A stretch of DNA of 25,163 nucleotides from an uncultured Desulfovibrio sp. (GTDB taxonomy: Bacteria > Desulfobacterota > Desulfovibrionia > Desulfovibrionales > Desulfovibrionaceae). The stretch spans positions 1 through 25,163 of the forward strand of contig URHE01000023.1 in assembly GCA_900547595.1 (NCBI GenBank), given 5' to 3'. The notes beneath the pieces are model-generated. The model was not told the DNA's origin and did no database searches. It worked only from the letters and a program-made list of their open reading frames with translations. Every line of letters begins with the position of its first letter. Within the stretch, counting starts at the first letter, position 1. Shown here piece after piece: positions 1 to 8,058 of this stretch. The translations under genes and the position numbers were made by a program.

Positions 1-874
<874 letters not shown>

Positions 875-920
875 AAATCCTGTCGCCAGATTCCTCACGG
901 TTTCCCGCGAAGAACCGGAA

Positions 921-932
921 TCTCAAAGAACT
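921..932 (-). promoter_or_regulatory. boxA-like antitermination site in rRNA leader
   Basis: The minus strand reads AGTTCTTTGAGA, which matches 8 of 12 positions of the boxA consensus TGCTCTTTAACA. It lies about 47 nt upstream of the 16S 5' end, inside the leader of both predicted rRNA promoters, where NusB/NusE-type antitermination sites are usually found. The function is inferred from position and similarity only. Confidence 0.4.
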
Positions 933-995
933 TTCCTTCCCGCTCGCTATTCACTTGTCAATGAACCACCGCCGCCTTCCGGCAGCGCGGCGCGT

Positions 996-1024
996 TTTAT
1001 GCGCCCTTTGCGCCCTCCTGTCAA
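996..1024 (-). promoter_or_regulatory. rRNA operon promoter P2
   Basis: On the minus strand a perfect TTGACA (1024-1019) is followed after 17 nt by CATAAA (1001-996), four of six bases of the -10 consensus. The following bases are GC-rich, as in the discriminators of stringently controlled rRNA promoters. The predicted start is near 989, giving a leader of about 115 nt before 16S. Confidence 0.6.
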
Positions 1025-1075
1025 GCCCCCGGACAAAATATTTTTTCACCCGGCTTGTTCTCGGCGCGAAATGTG

Positions 1076-1104
1076 AATCTATATATTCGCGCACACCCTG
1101 TCAA
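1076..1104 (-). promoter_or_regulatory. rRNA operon promoter P1 with AT-rich UP element
   Basis: On the minus strand a perfect TTGACA (1104-1099) is separated by 17 nt from TAGATT (1081-1076). Immediately upstream, at about 1105-1123, lies a run of A and T bases that looks like an UP element. With P2, 80 bp downstream, this makes a tandem rRNA promoter pair. The same AT tract is the probable U-tract of the terminator of the upstream lytic transglycosylase gene. Confidence 0.75.
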
Positions 1105-1113
1105 GCTTTTTTG

Positions 1114-1145
1114 AAAAAATTTTCCGGCAGGGCATCCAGCCCCGG
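1114..1145 (-). terminator. possible intrinsic terminator of the mltD-like gene
   Basis: About 25 nt after the mltD stop codon the minus strand can form an imperfect hairpin between CCGG arms (1145-1142 and 1127-1124), with inner GGC/GCC pairing. It is followed by AAAATTTTTT. The stem is not perfect, so this is a moderate call. The T-tract overlaps the UP element of rRNA promoter P1. Confidence 0.4.
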
Positions 1146-1168
1146 AGGCCGCCTGTTCGCGACATTCC

Positions 1169-2842
1169 CTACTCTTCCGCCACCACCAGACGCGTGCCCG
1201 AGCGCAGGCTTTTTTCATCCACCCGGTTCCAGCGTTTGAGGTCCTCCACGCTGACATTGTGTTTGCGCGCGATTTTCCAGAGGCTGTCATTGGCCTGCAC
1301 CGTATATGTGGCCTTGCGCGCGCGTTTTTTGCCGATACTGCCGCTGGCGCCCCCCGCGGCGGGGCCGATTTCCCGCCGTTGCGCACCGGCGGCGGGGATG
1401 CGCAGGACATGCCCCTGCCGCACCTTGCCGGGATTTTCTATGCCGTTATGTTCCTGCAGGGCCGCCACGCTGACATTGTATTTCCTGGCCACGGCGTAGA
1501 GCGTTTCATTGGCCTGGAGCGTGTGCGTGCCGCCGCGGCTGACGTTCTTTCCACTGTCACGACTCCGCGCGGCGCTTTCGCCGCGCCCCCTGGCCGGTTC
1601 CTTTCTGGCGGCAACGGTTTTCGATTTCGCGTGTCTGCCGCCTTTTTCATCCAGGGCGGCCACAGCCGCGCGCGACATGTTGACGCCCCTGGGCGCCAGA
1701 ATGGTCTGCCCGGCCTTGAGACGCCCCATATCAGGATTGACGGCCTTGAGGCGCGCCACGGACACATTGGCGCGGCGACTGAGCTTTTCCCACGAATCCG
1801 CGGAGCTTGCCACCGTGACCGGCCCCCAGCCCGCATACCCGGCAGGCTGCGCGGTGCACAGATACTGTTCAGCCAGTTTCTGCGAACGCGCGGGCACATA
1901 GACGAAGGTGCAGCGGTCCGTGCAGGTGATGCGCCGTTTGTGGTGCCTGTTGTAGCTGACAAATTCCGGCCAGCTCAGGTTGCAGGCATGGGAAAAGGCG
2001 GTGAGATCCGTGCCCGGCTGGGCGGTGAGGCGAACCACGCCCGGCGCCTTTTCCGGCTGGATGGGCTCAAAGCCGAGCTGGGGAAGGTTGCGCATGATCT
2101 TGGTCACGGCCATGAAACGGGGCACATACTGCTTGGTTTCCTCCCGCAACTGGGTCTTTTCGTCCAGCGTGTGATTCAGCGCCTTGACTTCAAAGAAATT
2201 GCGGCCGCCCGTGCCCAGTTTGGCCCGGCTCATCTTGCCTTCGCCCGCGTTATAGGCCGCAATGGCCGTGGGCCAGTCGCCAAAGTCATTATGGAGCTTC
2301 TGGAGATAGTCCGCCGCCGCCTCCGTGGCCTTGTAGGGGTCCAGACGCTCGTCCGTCCACCAGTCCTGCCGCAGGCCATAGAGCGTCCCCGTGCCGGGCA
2401 TGAACTGCCAGGCCCCGGCCGCGCCCGCCGGAGACCTGGCATCCGGCCGGTAGCCGCTTTCCACAATGGCGAGATTGGCAAGCTCCTCGGGCATCCCGCG
2501 CGAGCGGAACACCTGGCGCGCGTAGTCCAGATACTGTTCCGAGCGTTTGGAAAACGAACACATGGTCTGGCGGCCCTTCCGCAGGAAATACTTATACTGA
2601 AGCGCCACATCCTCCATGGCGTGATCGGGGACGTCCCTGTCGATATGCCCTGTGGACTTGAGAGCGGCCACCTCTGTATGGGTCAGCGGGTCTCCGCCTG
2701 TTTCCGGCACGATGACGCCCGGCATGGAGACCTCCGGCGAGGCGCTCTTGCGCGCCCCGCAGCCCGTCAGCGCCAGACAGGAAACGCACAGGGCGAGCAG
2801 CAGGACTCCCGGCTGAAGGCATCGGCTTTTTATATACTGCAT
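1169..2842 (-). CDS. mltD: MltD-like membrane-bound lytic murein transglycosylase with three LysM repeats
   Basis: The 557-residue protein should cleave peptidoglycan glycan strands at the outer-membrane side of the periplasm. It begins with a lipoprotein signal with lipobox LTGC (Cys28). A family 1 SLT/goose-lysozyme-like catalytic domain spans about 105-250, with the probable catalytic Glu128 in IVESGYRP and the following AAGAWQFMP and AYNAGEG motifs. Three LysM peptidoglycan-binding repeats follow at about 342-384, 439-483 and 512-555, separated by basic, low-complexity linkers. The frame stays open a further 101 codons upstream, but the ATG at 2842 follows a GGGAGCGGAG ribosome-binding site and starts the signal peptide, so it is preferred. 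It is transcribed away from the divergent rlmB-like gene and ends just before the rRNA promoters. E. coli MltD is the closest well-known relative. Confidence 0.9.
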   Translation of the reverse strand: MQYIKSRCLQPGVLLLALCVSCLALTGCGARKSASPEVSMPGVIVPETGGDPLTHTEVAALKSTGHIDRDVPDHAMEDVALQYKYFLRKGRQTMCSFSKRSEQYLDYARQVFRSRGMPEELANLAIVESGYRPDARSPAGAAGAWQFMPGTGTLYGLRQDWWTDERLDPYKATEAAADYLQKLHNDFGDWPTAIAAYNAGEGKMSRAKLGTGGRNFFEVKALNHTLDEKTQLREETKQYVPRFMAVTKIMRNLPQLGFEPIQPEKAPGVVRLTAQPGTDLTAFSHACNLSWPEFVSYNRHHKRRITCTDRCTFVYVPARSQKLAEQYLCTAQPAGYAGWGPVTVASSADSWEKLSRRANVSVARLKAVNPDMGRLKAGQTILAPRGVNMSRAAVAALDEKGGRHAKSKTVAARKEPARGRGESAARSRDSGKNVSRGGTHTLQANETLYAVARKYNVSVAALQEHNGIENPGKVRQGHVLRIPAAGAQRREIGPAAGGASGSIGKKRARKATYTVQANDSLWKIARKHNVSVEDLKRWNRVDEKSLRSGTRLVVAEE

Positions 2843-3030
2843 TTCTCCGCTCCCTGGCAGAAGTGAGGCCAGACGTTGAACATGATCCTCTTGGTGCCCG
2901 CGTCCGGGCCGCTGCCCAGCCATGGCAGGTCTCTTGCCATCCCGGGCAAAGGTGCGTAGAGACCCGGAAATTCCCGCGCATGCGCCGCTTCCGCACCTGA
3001 TGGCGCGGGGACAAACCCTGTGGAGCTTCC

Positions 3031-3900
3031 ATGCCGAGCAGCACCGCCACTCGCGGACGCCACACCGCCGAGCCCATGAACCAGGCCGCGGACGCAGACC
3101 TGCTCCTGCCGGGCATGAAACCCGTGCTGGAGCTTCTGGCCGCAACGCCGCACCGCGTCAGCCAGATATTTTGCCGCAAGGGGCTGAATACCCCCGAAAC
3201 CGAAGAGATTCGCCGCCTTTGCCGCCTCCACGGCATCCGCTGCGCACCGGTGGATGCGGCCGCCCTTGACCGCCTTTGCGGTCGCTCACGCAGGGGGCAC
3301 GGCGTGGCTCATCAGGGCGTGGCGGCGCGCCTCGCGGCCACGGAATTCATCGGTCTGGAGCGTCTGCTCGAATCCGTCACCGCCGCGCCGCTGCCGCTTC
3401 TGCTGGCGCTCGACCAGGTGCAGGACCCCGGCAATGTGGGCACGCTCTGCCGCACGCTTTATGCGCTGGGAGGCGCCGGGCTTCTCCTGCCGCGCCACAA
3501 CAGCGCCTACCTGGGGCCCGCGGCGCGGCGCACGGCGGCGGGCGCGCTGGAACGTCTGCCCGTGGCCCAGGTGACCAATCTGGCCCACGCCCTCGACAGC
3601 GCCGAAGAGGCGGGTCTTGCCATCTACGGCACCGGAGTGGGCGCCGCCGCAACACCCGGGGGCGCCGCACGGGGCGCGGGCCTGTGCGCGGATGCCTTCA
3701 CCACGCCGCTGCGGCTTCCGGCGGTGCTCGTGCTCGGCAACGAGGACAAGGGGCTGCGGCCCGGCGTTGCCAAACGGTGCGGCGCGTTCCTCCACATTCC
3801 GTTTGCGCGGGATTTCGACTCGCTCAATGTGGCGCAGGCCGGGGCCATCCTTCTGGGGCTGGCCGCCGCGCGCCACACCGCACACATCACTGTTCGGTAA
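3031..3900 (+). CDS. rlmB: TrmH/SpoU-family RNA 2'-O-ribose methyltransferase, RlmB-like
   Basis: This 289-residue SPOUT methyltransferase is predicted to use S-adenosylmethionine to methylate a ribose 2'-OH, most likely 23S rRNA G2251 if it is a true RlmB. An N-terminal substrate-binding domain (about 27-105, with the HQGVAAR segment at 94-100) is followed by the three SpoU motifs: motif 1 with DPGNVGTLCRT (132-142), motif 2 LVLGNEDKGL (233-242), and motif 3 IPFARDFDSLNVAQA (256-270). Motif 3 has SLNVAQAG where RlmB usually has SLNVSVA. The ATG at 3031 has GGAG five bases upstream; an internal ATG at 3076 has a poorer site. It is the only plus-strand gene in the left 21 kb. The exact substrate cannot be told from TrmH relatives by eye. 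Confidence 0.85.
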   Translation: MPSSTATRGRHTAEPMNQAADADLLLPGMKPVLELLAATPHRVSQIFCRKGLNTPETEEIRRLCRLHGIRCAPVDAAALDRLCGRSRRGHGVAHQGVAARLAATEFIGLERLLESVTAAPLPLLLALDQVQDPGNVGTLCRTLYALGGAGLLLPRHNSAYLGPAARRTAAGALERLPVAQVTNLAHALDSAEEAGLAIYGTGVGAAATPGGAARGAGLCADAFTTPLRLPAVLVLGNEDKGLRPGVAKRCGAFLHIPFARDFDSLNVAQAGAILLGLAAARHTAHITVR

Positions 3901-4112
3901 ATGACGGAGAAACTATAGTGAGAGAAAATGCAAAGAGAAAAAAACACGCCAACAGCCTGAAAGGCAAGACAATAGCGGCATAGTCAAATTACAGGCGGCA
4001 CGAAAAACAGACAGACAAACTCAAAATATAGTATAGATATTTTCTAGATATTTTCATTCCATGGCAGAACAAAAATATTTCTGTCGCGGCCAATACCATT
4101 GCACCTTTCACC
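3901..4112. other. AT-rich intergenic stretch with no gene
   Basis: This stretch follows the rlmB-like stop codon and is clearly richer in A and T than the rest of the window. No credible gene or terminator was found. It contains a tandem 11-bp direct repeat (4034-4055). Open frames crossing it lack ribosome-binding sites and family resemblance. Confidence 0.6.
4034..4055. repeat. tandem 11-bp direct repeat
   Basis: TAGATATTTTC occurs twice back to back (4034-4044 and 4045-4055) in the AT-rich spacer between the convergent rlmB-like and fliQ genes. One helical turn between copies would suit a protein-binding site, but no regulated promoter is evident, so the role is unknown. Confidence 0.6.
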
Positions 4113-4145
4113 AAAAGAAAAAACGCGCCCCCGAAGGAACGCGTT
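4113..4145 (-). terminator. strong intrinsic terminator of the flagellar operon transcript
   Basis: On the minus strand a 10-bp stem (AACGCGTTCC with GGGGCGCGTT) closes a UUCG tetraloop and is followed by TTTTCTTTT. Two of the stem pairs are G-U, which would be C-A mismatches on the other strand, so the structure is specific to minus-strand RNA. It lies about 200 nt beyond the fliQ stop codon, so the transcript would carry a long structured 3' region. Confidence 0.85.
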
Positions 4146-4170
4146 GAACTTCACCCGCACGTCACGGAAT

Positions 4171-4338
4171 GGAGGGGCCCACACAGGCAAACCGGCACGG
4201 GAGATCCCGTGCCGGTGTGGACCCTCCCGGAATGTTTTCACGCGGAAAACCACGCTTTTCACCGCCTGTCCCGCTCCACAGGGAAATGGCGACAGCGAAA
4301 CCTGAGGAAAATGGCTGTTTTGCAGAGATTTTCCTCAG
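4171..4338 (-). ncRNA. candidate structured RNA or long 3' UTR downstream of fliQ
   Basis: Between the fliQ stop codon and the terminator the minus strand carries several hairpins. 4302-4338 is an 11-bp perfect stem (CTGAGGAAAAT with ATTTTCCTCAG) enclosing a CTG/CAG mini-stem. 4241-4254 is a CGTGG-TTTT-CCGCG hairpin. 4191-4216 is an 11-bp perfect stem with a 4-nt loop, itself enclosed by an outer 11-bp stem (4217-4227 with 4171-4182) containing one bulge and one G-U pair. The G-U pair again favours the minus strand. No known RNA family (6S, SRP, RNase P, tmRNA) was recognised, and no internal promoter was seen. It may be an sRNA cut from the fli mRNA or simply a structured 3' UTR. Confidence 0.4.
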
Positions 4339-4347
4339 CAAAGTGCT

Positions 4348-4617
4348 CTACTGCACATACTGCGGGATATTGATGAACACTTCCCGCGTGAAGGTGGTCA
4401 TGCGCTCCATGAGCCAGGGGAGCGCCAGCAGCAGGGCAATGAACATGCAGACGATCTTGGGGATGAAGGTCAGGGTCTGTTCCTGGATCTGGGTGGCGGC
4501 CTGAATGATGCTCACCACCACGCCCACGCCGAGCCCCACGCCGAGCATGGGCAGCGCCATCATCAGGCAGAGCTCGATGGCCTGCCTTCCGAAACCGATG
4601 ACAAAATCAGGCGACAT
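4348..4617 (-). CDS. fliQ: flagellar export apparatus protein FliQ
   Basis: The 89-residue protein has the length and sequence of FliQ, with two hydrophobic hairpin segments (about 15-40 and 52-72) and the family-typical motifs VVSIIQAATQIQEQTLTFIPK and LPWLMERM. With FliP and FliR it forms the helical core of the flagellar type III secretion export gate in the inner membrane. The ATG at 4617 follows GGGGGAG at good spacing and lies 11 nt after the fliP stop codon. It is the last gene of the cluster; fliR and flhB are not in the window. Confidence 0.96.
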   Translation of the reverse strand: MSPDFVIGFGRQAIELCLMMALPMLGVGLGVGVVVSIIQAATQIQEQTLTFIPKIVCMFIALLLALPWLMERMTTFTREVFINIPQYVQ

Positions 4618-4628
4618 CGCTTCTCCCC

Positions 4629-5435
4629 CTACAGCAGAAAGCTGTTCACCAGCGAACCCACCAGCAGGTTCCAGCCGTCCACCATGACAAACAGGAGGAG
4701 CTTGAACGGCATGGAAACCATCATGGGCGGCAGCATCATCATGCCCATGGCGAGCAGGACGCTGGAAACGACCATATCCATGACAAGAAAGGGAATATAG
4801 ATCAGAAAGCCGATGGTGAAGGCGGTCTTGAGCTCGCTGATGACATACGCCGCGGCGAGCATCATGGTCGGCACCTCATCCTTGTTGCGGGGCAGCTCCA
4901 TTTGCGAAATGGAATAGAAGACCGAGAGGTCCTTTTCCCGGGTATGCTTGAACATGAAGTTCCGCAGGGGCACCTGCGCCCTGTCCAGCGCCACCTTGTA
5001 GTCGATCTGCTCGTTGAGATAGGGCTGAAGGGCCTCGTCGTTGATGCGCTTGCCCACCGGAAACATGATCACCACCGTCATGAAAATGGCGAGGCTGGCG
5101 AGAATCTGCGTGGGCGGCAGCTGCTGGACGCCCATGGCCTGCCGCAGGAAGCTGAAAACGATGATGATGCGCGTGAAACTCGTGACCGTGAGCATGATGG
5201 CCGGGGCCACGGAAAGCACGGTGAGCAGAAAAAGGATCTCCAGCAGGACCGAGACCTTGCCGGGTTCGGGCGCGCCGCCGGCAAGCGTGAGGGACATGGT
5301 GGGCAGCGTGAGGTCCTGGGCGGCGAAGGCGGCTTCAGGCAGCAGGCCCGGCAGGGCCGCCACTGTCAGCAACGCCACGGCGGGCTTGATCCATGATCCC
5401 CTGAAAATCGTTGTCACGCGGCTCATCGTGCACAT
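4629..5435 (-). CDS. fliP: flagellar export apparatus protein FliP
   Basis: This 268-residue FliP has a cleavable signal peptide (hydrophobic core about 19-32, likely cleavage after AFA at 36-38), as is typical of the family, then the conserved membrane segments APAIMLTVTSFTRIIIVFSF (77-96) and the C-terminal FLVMDMVVSSVLLAMGMMML region. It forms the FliP5FliQ4FliR1 export gate for flagellar rod, hook and filament proteins. Two nearby ATG codons are possible starts (5435 and 5426): an AGAGGAAG site sits very close to the first and somewhat far from the second. Either start puts 92-101 bp of the gene inside fliO. A start after the fliO stop codon (5297) would remove the signal peptide and is less likely. 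Confidence 0.95.
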   Translation of the reverse strand: MCTMSRVTTIFRGSWIKPAVALLTVAALPGLLPEAAFAAQDLTLPTMSLTLAGGAPEPGKVSVLLEILFLLTVLSVAPAIMLTVTSFTRIIIVFSFLRQAMGVQQLPPTQILASLAIFMTVVIMFPVGKRINDEALQPYLNEQIDYKVALDRAQVPLRNFMFKHTREKDLSVFYSISQMELPRNKDEVPTMMLAAAYVISELKTAFTIGFLIYIPFLVMDMVVSSVLLAMGMMMLPPMMVSMPFKLLLFVMVDGWNLLVGSLVNSFLL

Positions 5436-6018
5436 CTTCCTCTTTGAGCAGGCATATCTGCTGTTCTGTGACCCCCAGCAGCAACCGTGTATTCAAGAAG
5501 CGTACCACCATGAGCCCCTTGCGCGGCCCAAGCGGCATCTGCGCTTCCATGACGAGCGCCCCGCGCGGCAGGGCGCCGGGCCGGGGAAGGAAGTTGAAAC
5601 GGCCATAGCGCCGCACCAGCCAGAGCACCAGCCACAGCGCCGCCAGCAACAGACAGAGGATGCCCACGGCCTGCACATAGCCGCTCCAGCTGAAGGCCGT
5701 CTGCCCCAGGCCCGATGCCGCGCCCGCCCCCGCGGGGGCCACTTCCGCCGCCCGCGCAAAGGCCATGTCGGAGGCGGTGTTCACCGATTCGCCCAGCGCC
5801 CGGCCCGCCAGGTCCAGCCCCCGGACGATCTCTTCGGCGGCGGCGCGCACCGTGTCGCCGATGGAAGCCGCAGTTGCGGGGTCTCCCCCGGCGCCCGGCG
5901 GCACATGCGCGGCAGCTTCCGCCACGCCCGGAGCCGGTGCCACCGTATCCGCAAGTCCCCGCACGGAATGCCCGGAAAGACCGCCGGGCAGCGCGACGTC
6001 CGCACGCATGTCAGCCAA
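5335..6018 (-). CDS. fliO: flagellar biosynthesis protein FliO
   Basis: About 227 residues. A long Ala/Gly/Pro-rich N-terminal part precedes one membrane segment (about 113-136), after which comes the FliO-type cytoplasmic domain (LPRPGALPRGALVMEAQMPL, then VVRFLNTRLLLGVTEQQICLL). FliO is a chaperone for assembly of the FliP ring. The start is uncertain: a TTG at 6018, overlapping the fliN end by 8 bp, has GGGTGA seven bases upstream, while an ATG at 6009 lies 1 nt beyond the fliN stop codon with a more distant site. The C-terminal 33 residues are encoded by DNA that also encodes the FliP signal peptide in another frame. Confidence 0.88.
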   Translation of the reverse strand: MADMRADVALPGGLSGHSVRGLADTVAPAPGVAEAAAHVPPGAGGDPATAASIGDTVRAAAEEIVRGLDLAGRALGESVNTASDMAFARAAEVAPAGAGAASGLGQTAFSWSGYVQAVGILCLLLAALWLVLWLVRRYGRFNFLPRPGALPRGALVMEAQMPLGPRKGLMVVRFLNTRLLLGVTEQQICLLKEEDVHDEPRDNDFQGIMDQARRGVADSGGPAGPAA

Positions 6019-6613
6019 GCTGTTTCACCCGCTCGATGGGGCTGATGATGTCCGTCAGGCGCACGCCGAACTTTTCATTGATGACCACGGCCTCGCCGCG
6101 CGCCACCAGCTTGCCGTTGACATAGACCTCCAGGGGTTCGCCCGCGAGCTTGTTCAGCTCCACCACCGAACCCTGGCCGAGCTGGAGCAGTTCGTTGATG
6201 AGCAGGCGCGTGCGCCCGAGCTCCGCCGACACGTCCAGCGGGATGTCGAGGATAAAGTCCAGCTCGCGCTTGAGCTTGTTGTCGCGCGGCTGGCGGGACA
6301 TTTCCGTCATGTCCTGGAAATGCGCGTCCTGCGCCTGGGAGCCGAAGGAACCGCCATTGGGATTTGTCCCCGCGCCGGAGGCCGCATTGCCGAAGGTGGC
6401 GGGCCCGCGCTCCTCCTCTTCGGCGGCCAGGGCGTCGGCCCACTGCGCCGCCAGGGCCTCGTCATCCGCGGTGCCCCCGGCGGCGTCTCCCGCCGGGGCG
6501 CCCCCGGCTGCCGCCGCTGTGGCCGCTTCAAACGGGTCCGGCTGGTCGCCGCCATCCTCTTCAAGCTGCGCCGCCCACTGGGCGGCCAGGGCTTCCTGAT
6601 CGTCCTGCGCCAT
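6011..6613 (-). CDS. fliN: flagellar motor switch protein FliN with extended N-terminus
   Basis: The C-terminal part (about 113-198) is a FliN/SpoA domain, with LDFILDIPLDVSAELGRTRL and VYVNGKLVARGEAVVINEKF followed by GVRLTDIISP. It is part of the cytoplasmic C-ring that sets rotation direction and docks export substrates. E. coli FliN has about 137 residues; this protein has 200 because of an acidic, Ala/Gly-rich N-terminal extension carrying the motif EALAAQWA twice (7-14 and 52-59). The ATG at 6613 follows GAGG by six bases and is preferred over an in-frame TTG at 6619. It lies 21 nt after fliL, with fliO overlapping or abutting its end. No fliM or fliG gene is visible nearby. Confidence 0.95.
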   Translation of the reverse strand: MAQDDQEALAAQWAAQLEEDGGDQPDPFEAATAAAAGGAPAGDAAGGTADDEALAAQWADALAAEEEERGPATFGNAASGAGTNPNGGSFGSQAQDAHFQDMTEMSRQPRDNKLKRELDFILDIPLDVSAELGRTRLLINELLQLGQGSVVELNKLAGEPLEVYVNGKLVARGEAVVINEKFGVRLTDIISPIERVKQLG

Positions 6614-6634
6614 GTTCAACCTCGTGTGAAGCTG

Positions 6635-7261
6635 CTATTCCACAACAAAATCCGTCAGATACACCCGGACGACGCGTTGCGCGCCAAGTATCTGATTGAG
6701 CCGCGCCGCGATCTCCGCCTTGAGCAGCACCTTGCCGTCGGGCGTGGCGATGTCCCCATAGGATTTCCCGGCCAGCAACATGATGACCGCATCGCGGATG
6801 CGCGCGCTGTGCGCCTTGAGCTCGGCGGAGACGTCCGAATTGACCTCCACCTCCATGCCGAGCTTGAGATAGCGGCGGCCGCCGGGATCGGAAAGATTGA
6901 CCGTCACCGGAGGCAGCGGCAGGACCATGCCGCTGCTGCGCGGCAGATCGCTTTGCCGCTCTATGCGCGCCCCGGCTGATGGCGTTTGCGGAGCCTGGCC
7001 CGGCGCGCCGGAAGTGCCGGAGGCCGGAGCGGGCGCCGGAGCGCCCTTGCCCGCATCCGGGGCGGGGTCAGCGGCAGGCGCGGGGGCTTCCGCGGCGGGC
7101 GTGCGCAAAAAGAGCCACCAGTACGCGCCGAGGCCCGCGCCGCCGAGCGTCATCAGCAGTATCGCCAAAATAATGACAATGCGCTTGATACGAGATTTCT
7201 TGCGGGGCTTTTCCGCCTGGCCTTCAGGCAGGGCCGCCGCTTCCTTGTCCTTGGCCGCCAT
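6635..7261 (-). CDS. fliL: flagellar basal body-associated protein FliL
   Basis: The 208-residue protein has a basic cytoplasmic N-terminus, a single membrane segment (about 27-49), a Pro/Ala-rich linker (about 54-97) and a C-terminal periplasmic FliL domain (about 112-208; VTVNLSDPGGRRYLKLGMEV, then ending LTDFVVE). FliL forms rings around stator units and affects torque and motor stability. GGAGAGGA precedes the ATG at 7261. It is the first flagellar gene of the cluster, 65 nt downstream of yggS on the same strand. Confidence 0.95.
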   Translation of the reverse strand: MAAKDKEAAALPEGQAEKPRKKSRIKRIVIILAILLMTLGGAGLGAYWWLFLRTPAAEAPAPAADPAPDAGKGAPAPAPASGTSGAPGQAPQTPSAGARIERQSDLPRSSGMVLPLPPVTVNLSDPGGRRYLKLGMEVEVNSDVSAELKAHSARIRDAVIMLLAGKSYGDIATPDGKVLLKAEIAARLNQILGAQRVVRVYLTDFVVE

Positions 7262-7326
7262 GGGTATCCTCTCCGCAGACTTCGGGCGCGGAACGCGCGC
7301 CGCCCCCGGAATATCCTATGCAGGCT

Positions 7327-8058
7327 TCATGCCACGGGCGCGCCCATCTTCACCGGACGCGGCCCGAAAATATCCGTCCCGATGCGGACGATGGTGGCGC
7401 CTTCCGCCACCGCCGCCGCGAAATCACCGCTCATGCCCATGGAAAGCTCGGGCAGCCCGATGCCGAGACGCGAACGCAGCTCCCCGCCAAGGCGGCGCAG
7501 GCGCGCGAAGTAGGGCCGCGCCGCGTCCCCGGCGTCAAAGACCGGGGGCAGGCACATGAGCCCGCGCAGTTCGAGATGCGGGCAGCGGGCGAGCACATGC
7601 TCCGCAAGGGCCGCGGCATCCGCAGCCATGATGCCCGCCTTTTGCGGCTCCTCCCCGATATTGATCTCCATGAGCACCGGCTGCATGGCCCCGGAATCCG
7701 CCAGACGCCGTTCCAGCGCATCGGCCAGTTTGACGGAATCAAGCGTATGGATGAGCGCGAAGGCTCCGGCCACCAGCGCGGCCTTGCGGCTTTGCACATG
7801 GCCGATCATGTGCCAGCGGATACGGGCCGCAACGGGCTCCCGCGCCAGTTCGGCACGCTTTTCCAGAGCTTCCTGCACATAATTCTCGCCAAAGTCCACC
7901 TGACCGGCACCGGCAACAGCCGCCACATCCGACGCGGGATGGAATTTGGACACTGCCACCAGAAGCACATCCTCCGGCCTGCGGCCGCACGCGGCACAGG
8001 CATGATCCAGCCGCTCCCGCACCCGGGCGAGGCGCGCCGCCAGTTCCGCCGGATTCAT
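7327..8058 (-). CDS. yggS: YggS/PROSC-family pyridoxal phosphate homeostasis protein
   Basis: This 243-residue PLP-binding barrel protein has the probable PLP Schiff-base Lys38 in LLVAVSKFHP, the FGENYVQEALEK and WHMIGHVQSRK segments, and the C-terminal LSMGMSGDFAAAVAEGAT and VRIGTDIFGPR phosphate-binding region. The family buffers cellular PLP and affects amino acid and vitamin B6 metabolism; no enzyme activity is established. The start ATG (8058) overlaps the era stop codon in an ATGA junction, with GGAGGGGGGA upstream, indicating translational coupling. fliL follows after 65 nt, so it probably shares a transcript with the flagellar genes. Confidence 0.95.
   Translation of the reverse strand: MNPAELAARLARVRERLDHACAACGRRPEDVLLVAVSKFHPASDVAAVAGAGQVDFGENYVQEALEKRAELAREPVAARIRWHMIGHVQSRKAALVAGAFALIHTLDSVKLADALERRLADSGAMQPVLMEINIGEEPQKAGIMAADAAALAEHVLARCPHLELRGLMCLPPVFDAGDAARPYFARLRRLGGELRSRLGIGLPELSMGMSGDFAAAVAEGATIVRIGTDIFGPRPVKMGAPVA

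Noticed and set aside
956..961. A third TTGACA on the minus strand in the rRNA leader
   Set aside because: No -10-like hexamer lies 16-18 nt downstream.
1173..1812. LysM repeats as a DNA repeat array
   Set aside because: The similarity is at the protein level between diverged domains, not a DNA repeat or CRISPR.
1259..2866. A 535-codon plus-strand frame across the lytic transglycosylase
   Set aside because: It is the antisense of a clear MltD-like protein; no ribosome-binding site or family resemblance.
4044..4262. 72-residue minus-strand frame in the fliQ-rlmB spacer
   Set aside because: It runs through the strong terminator and the nested hairpins, and has no family resemblance or clear ribosome-binding site; the region is better explained as RNA structure.
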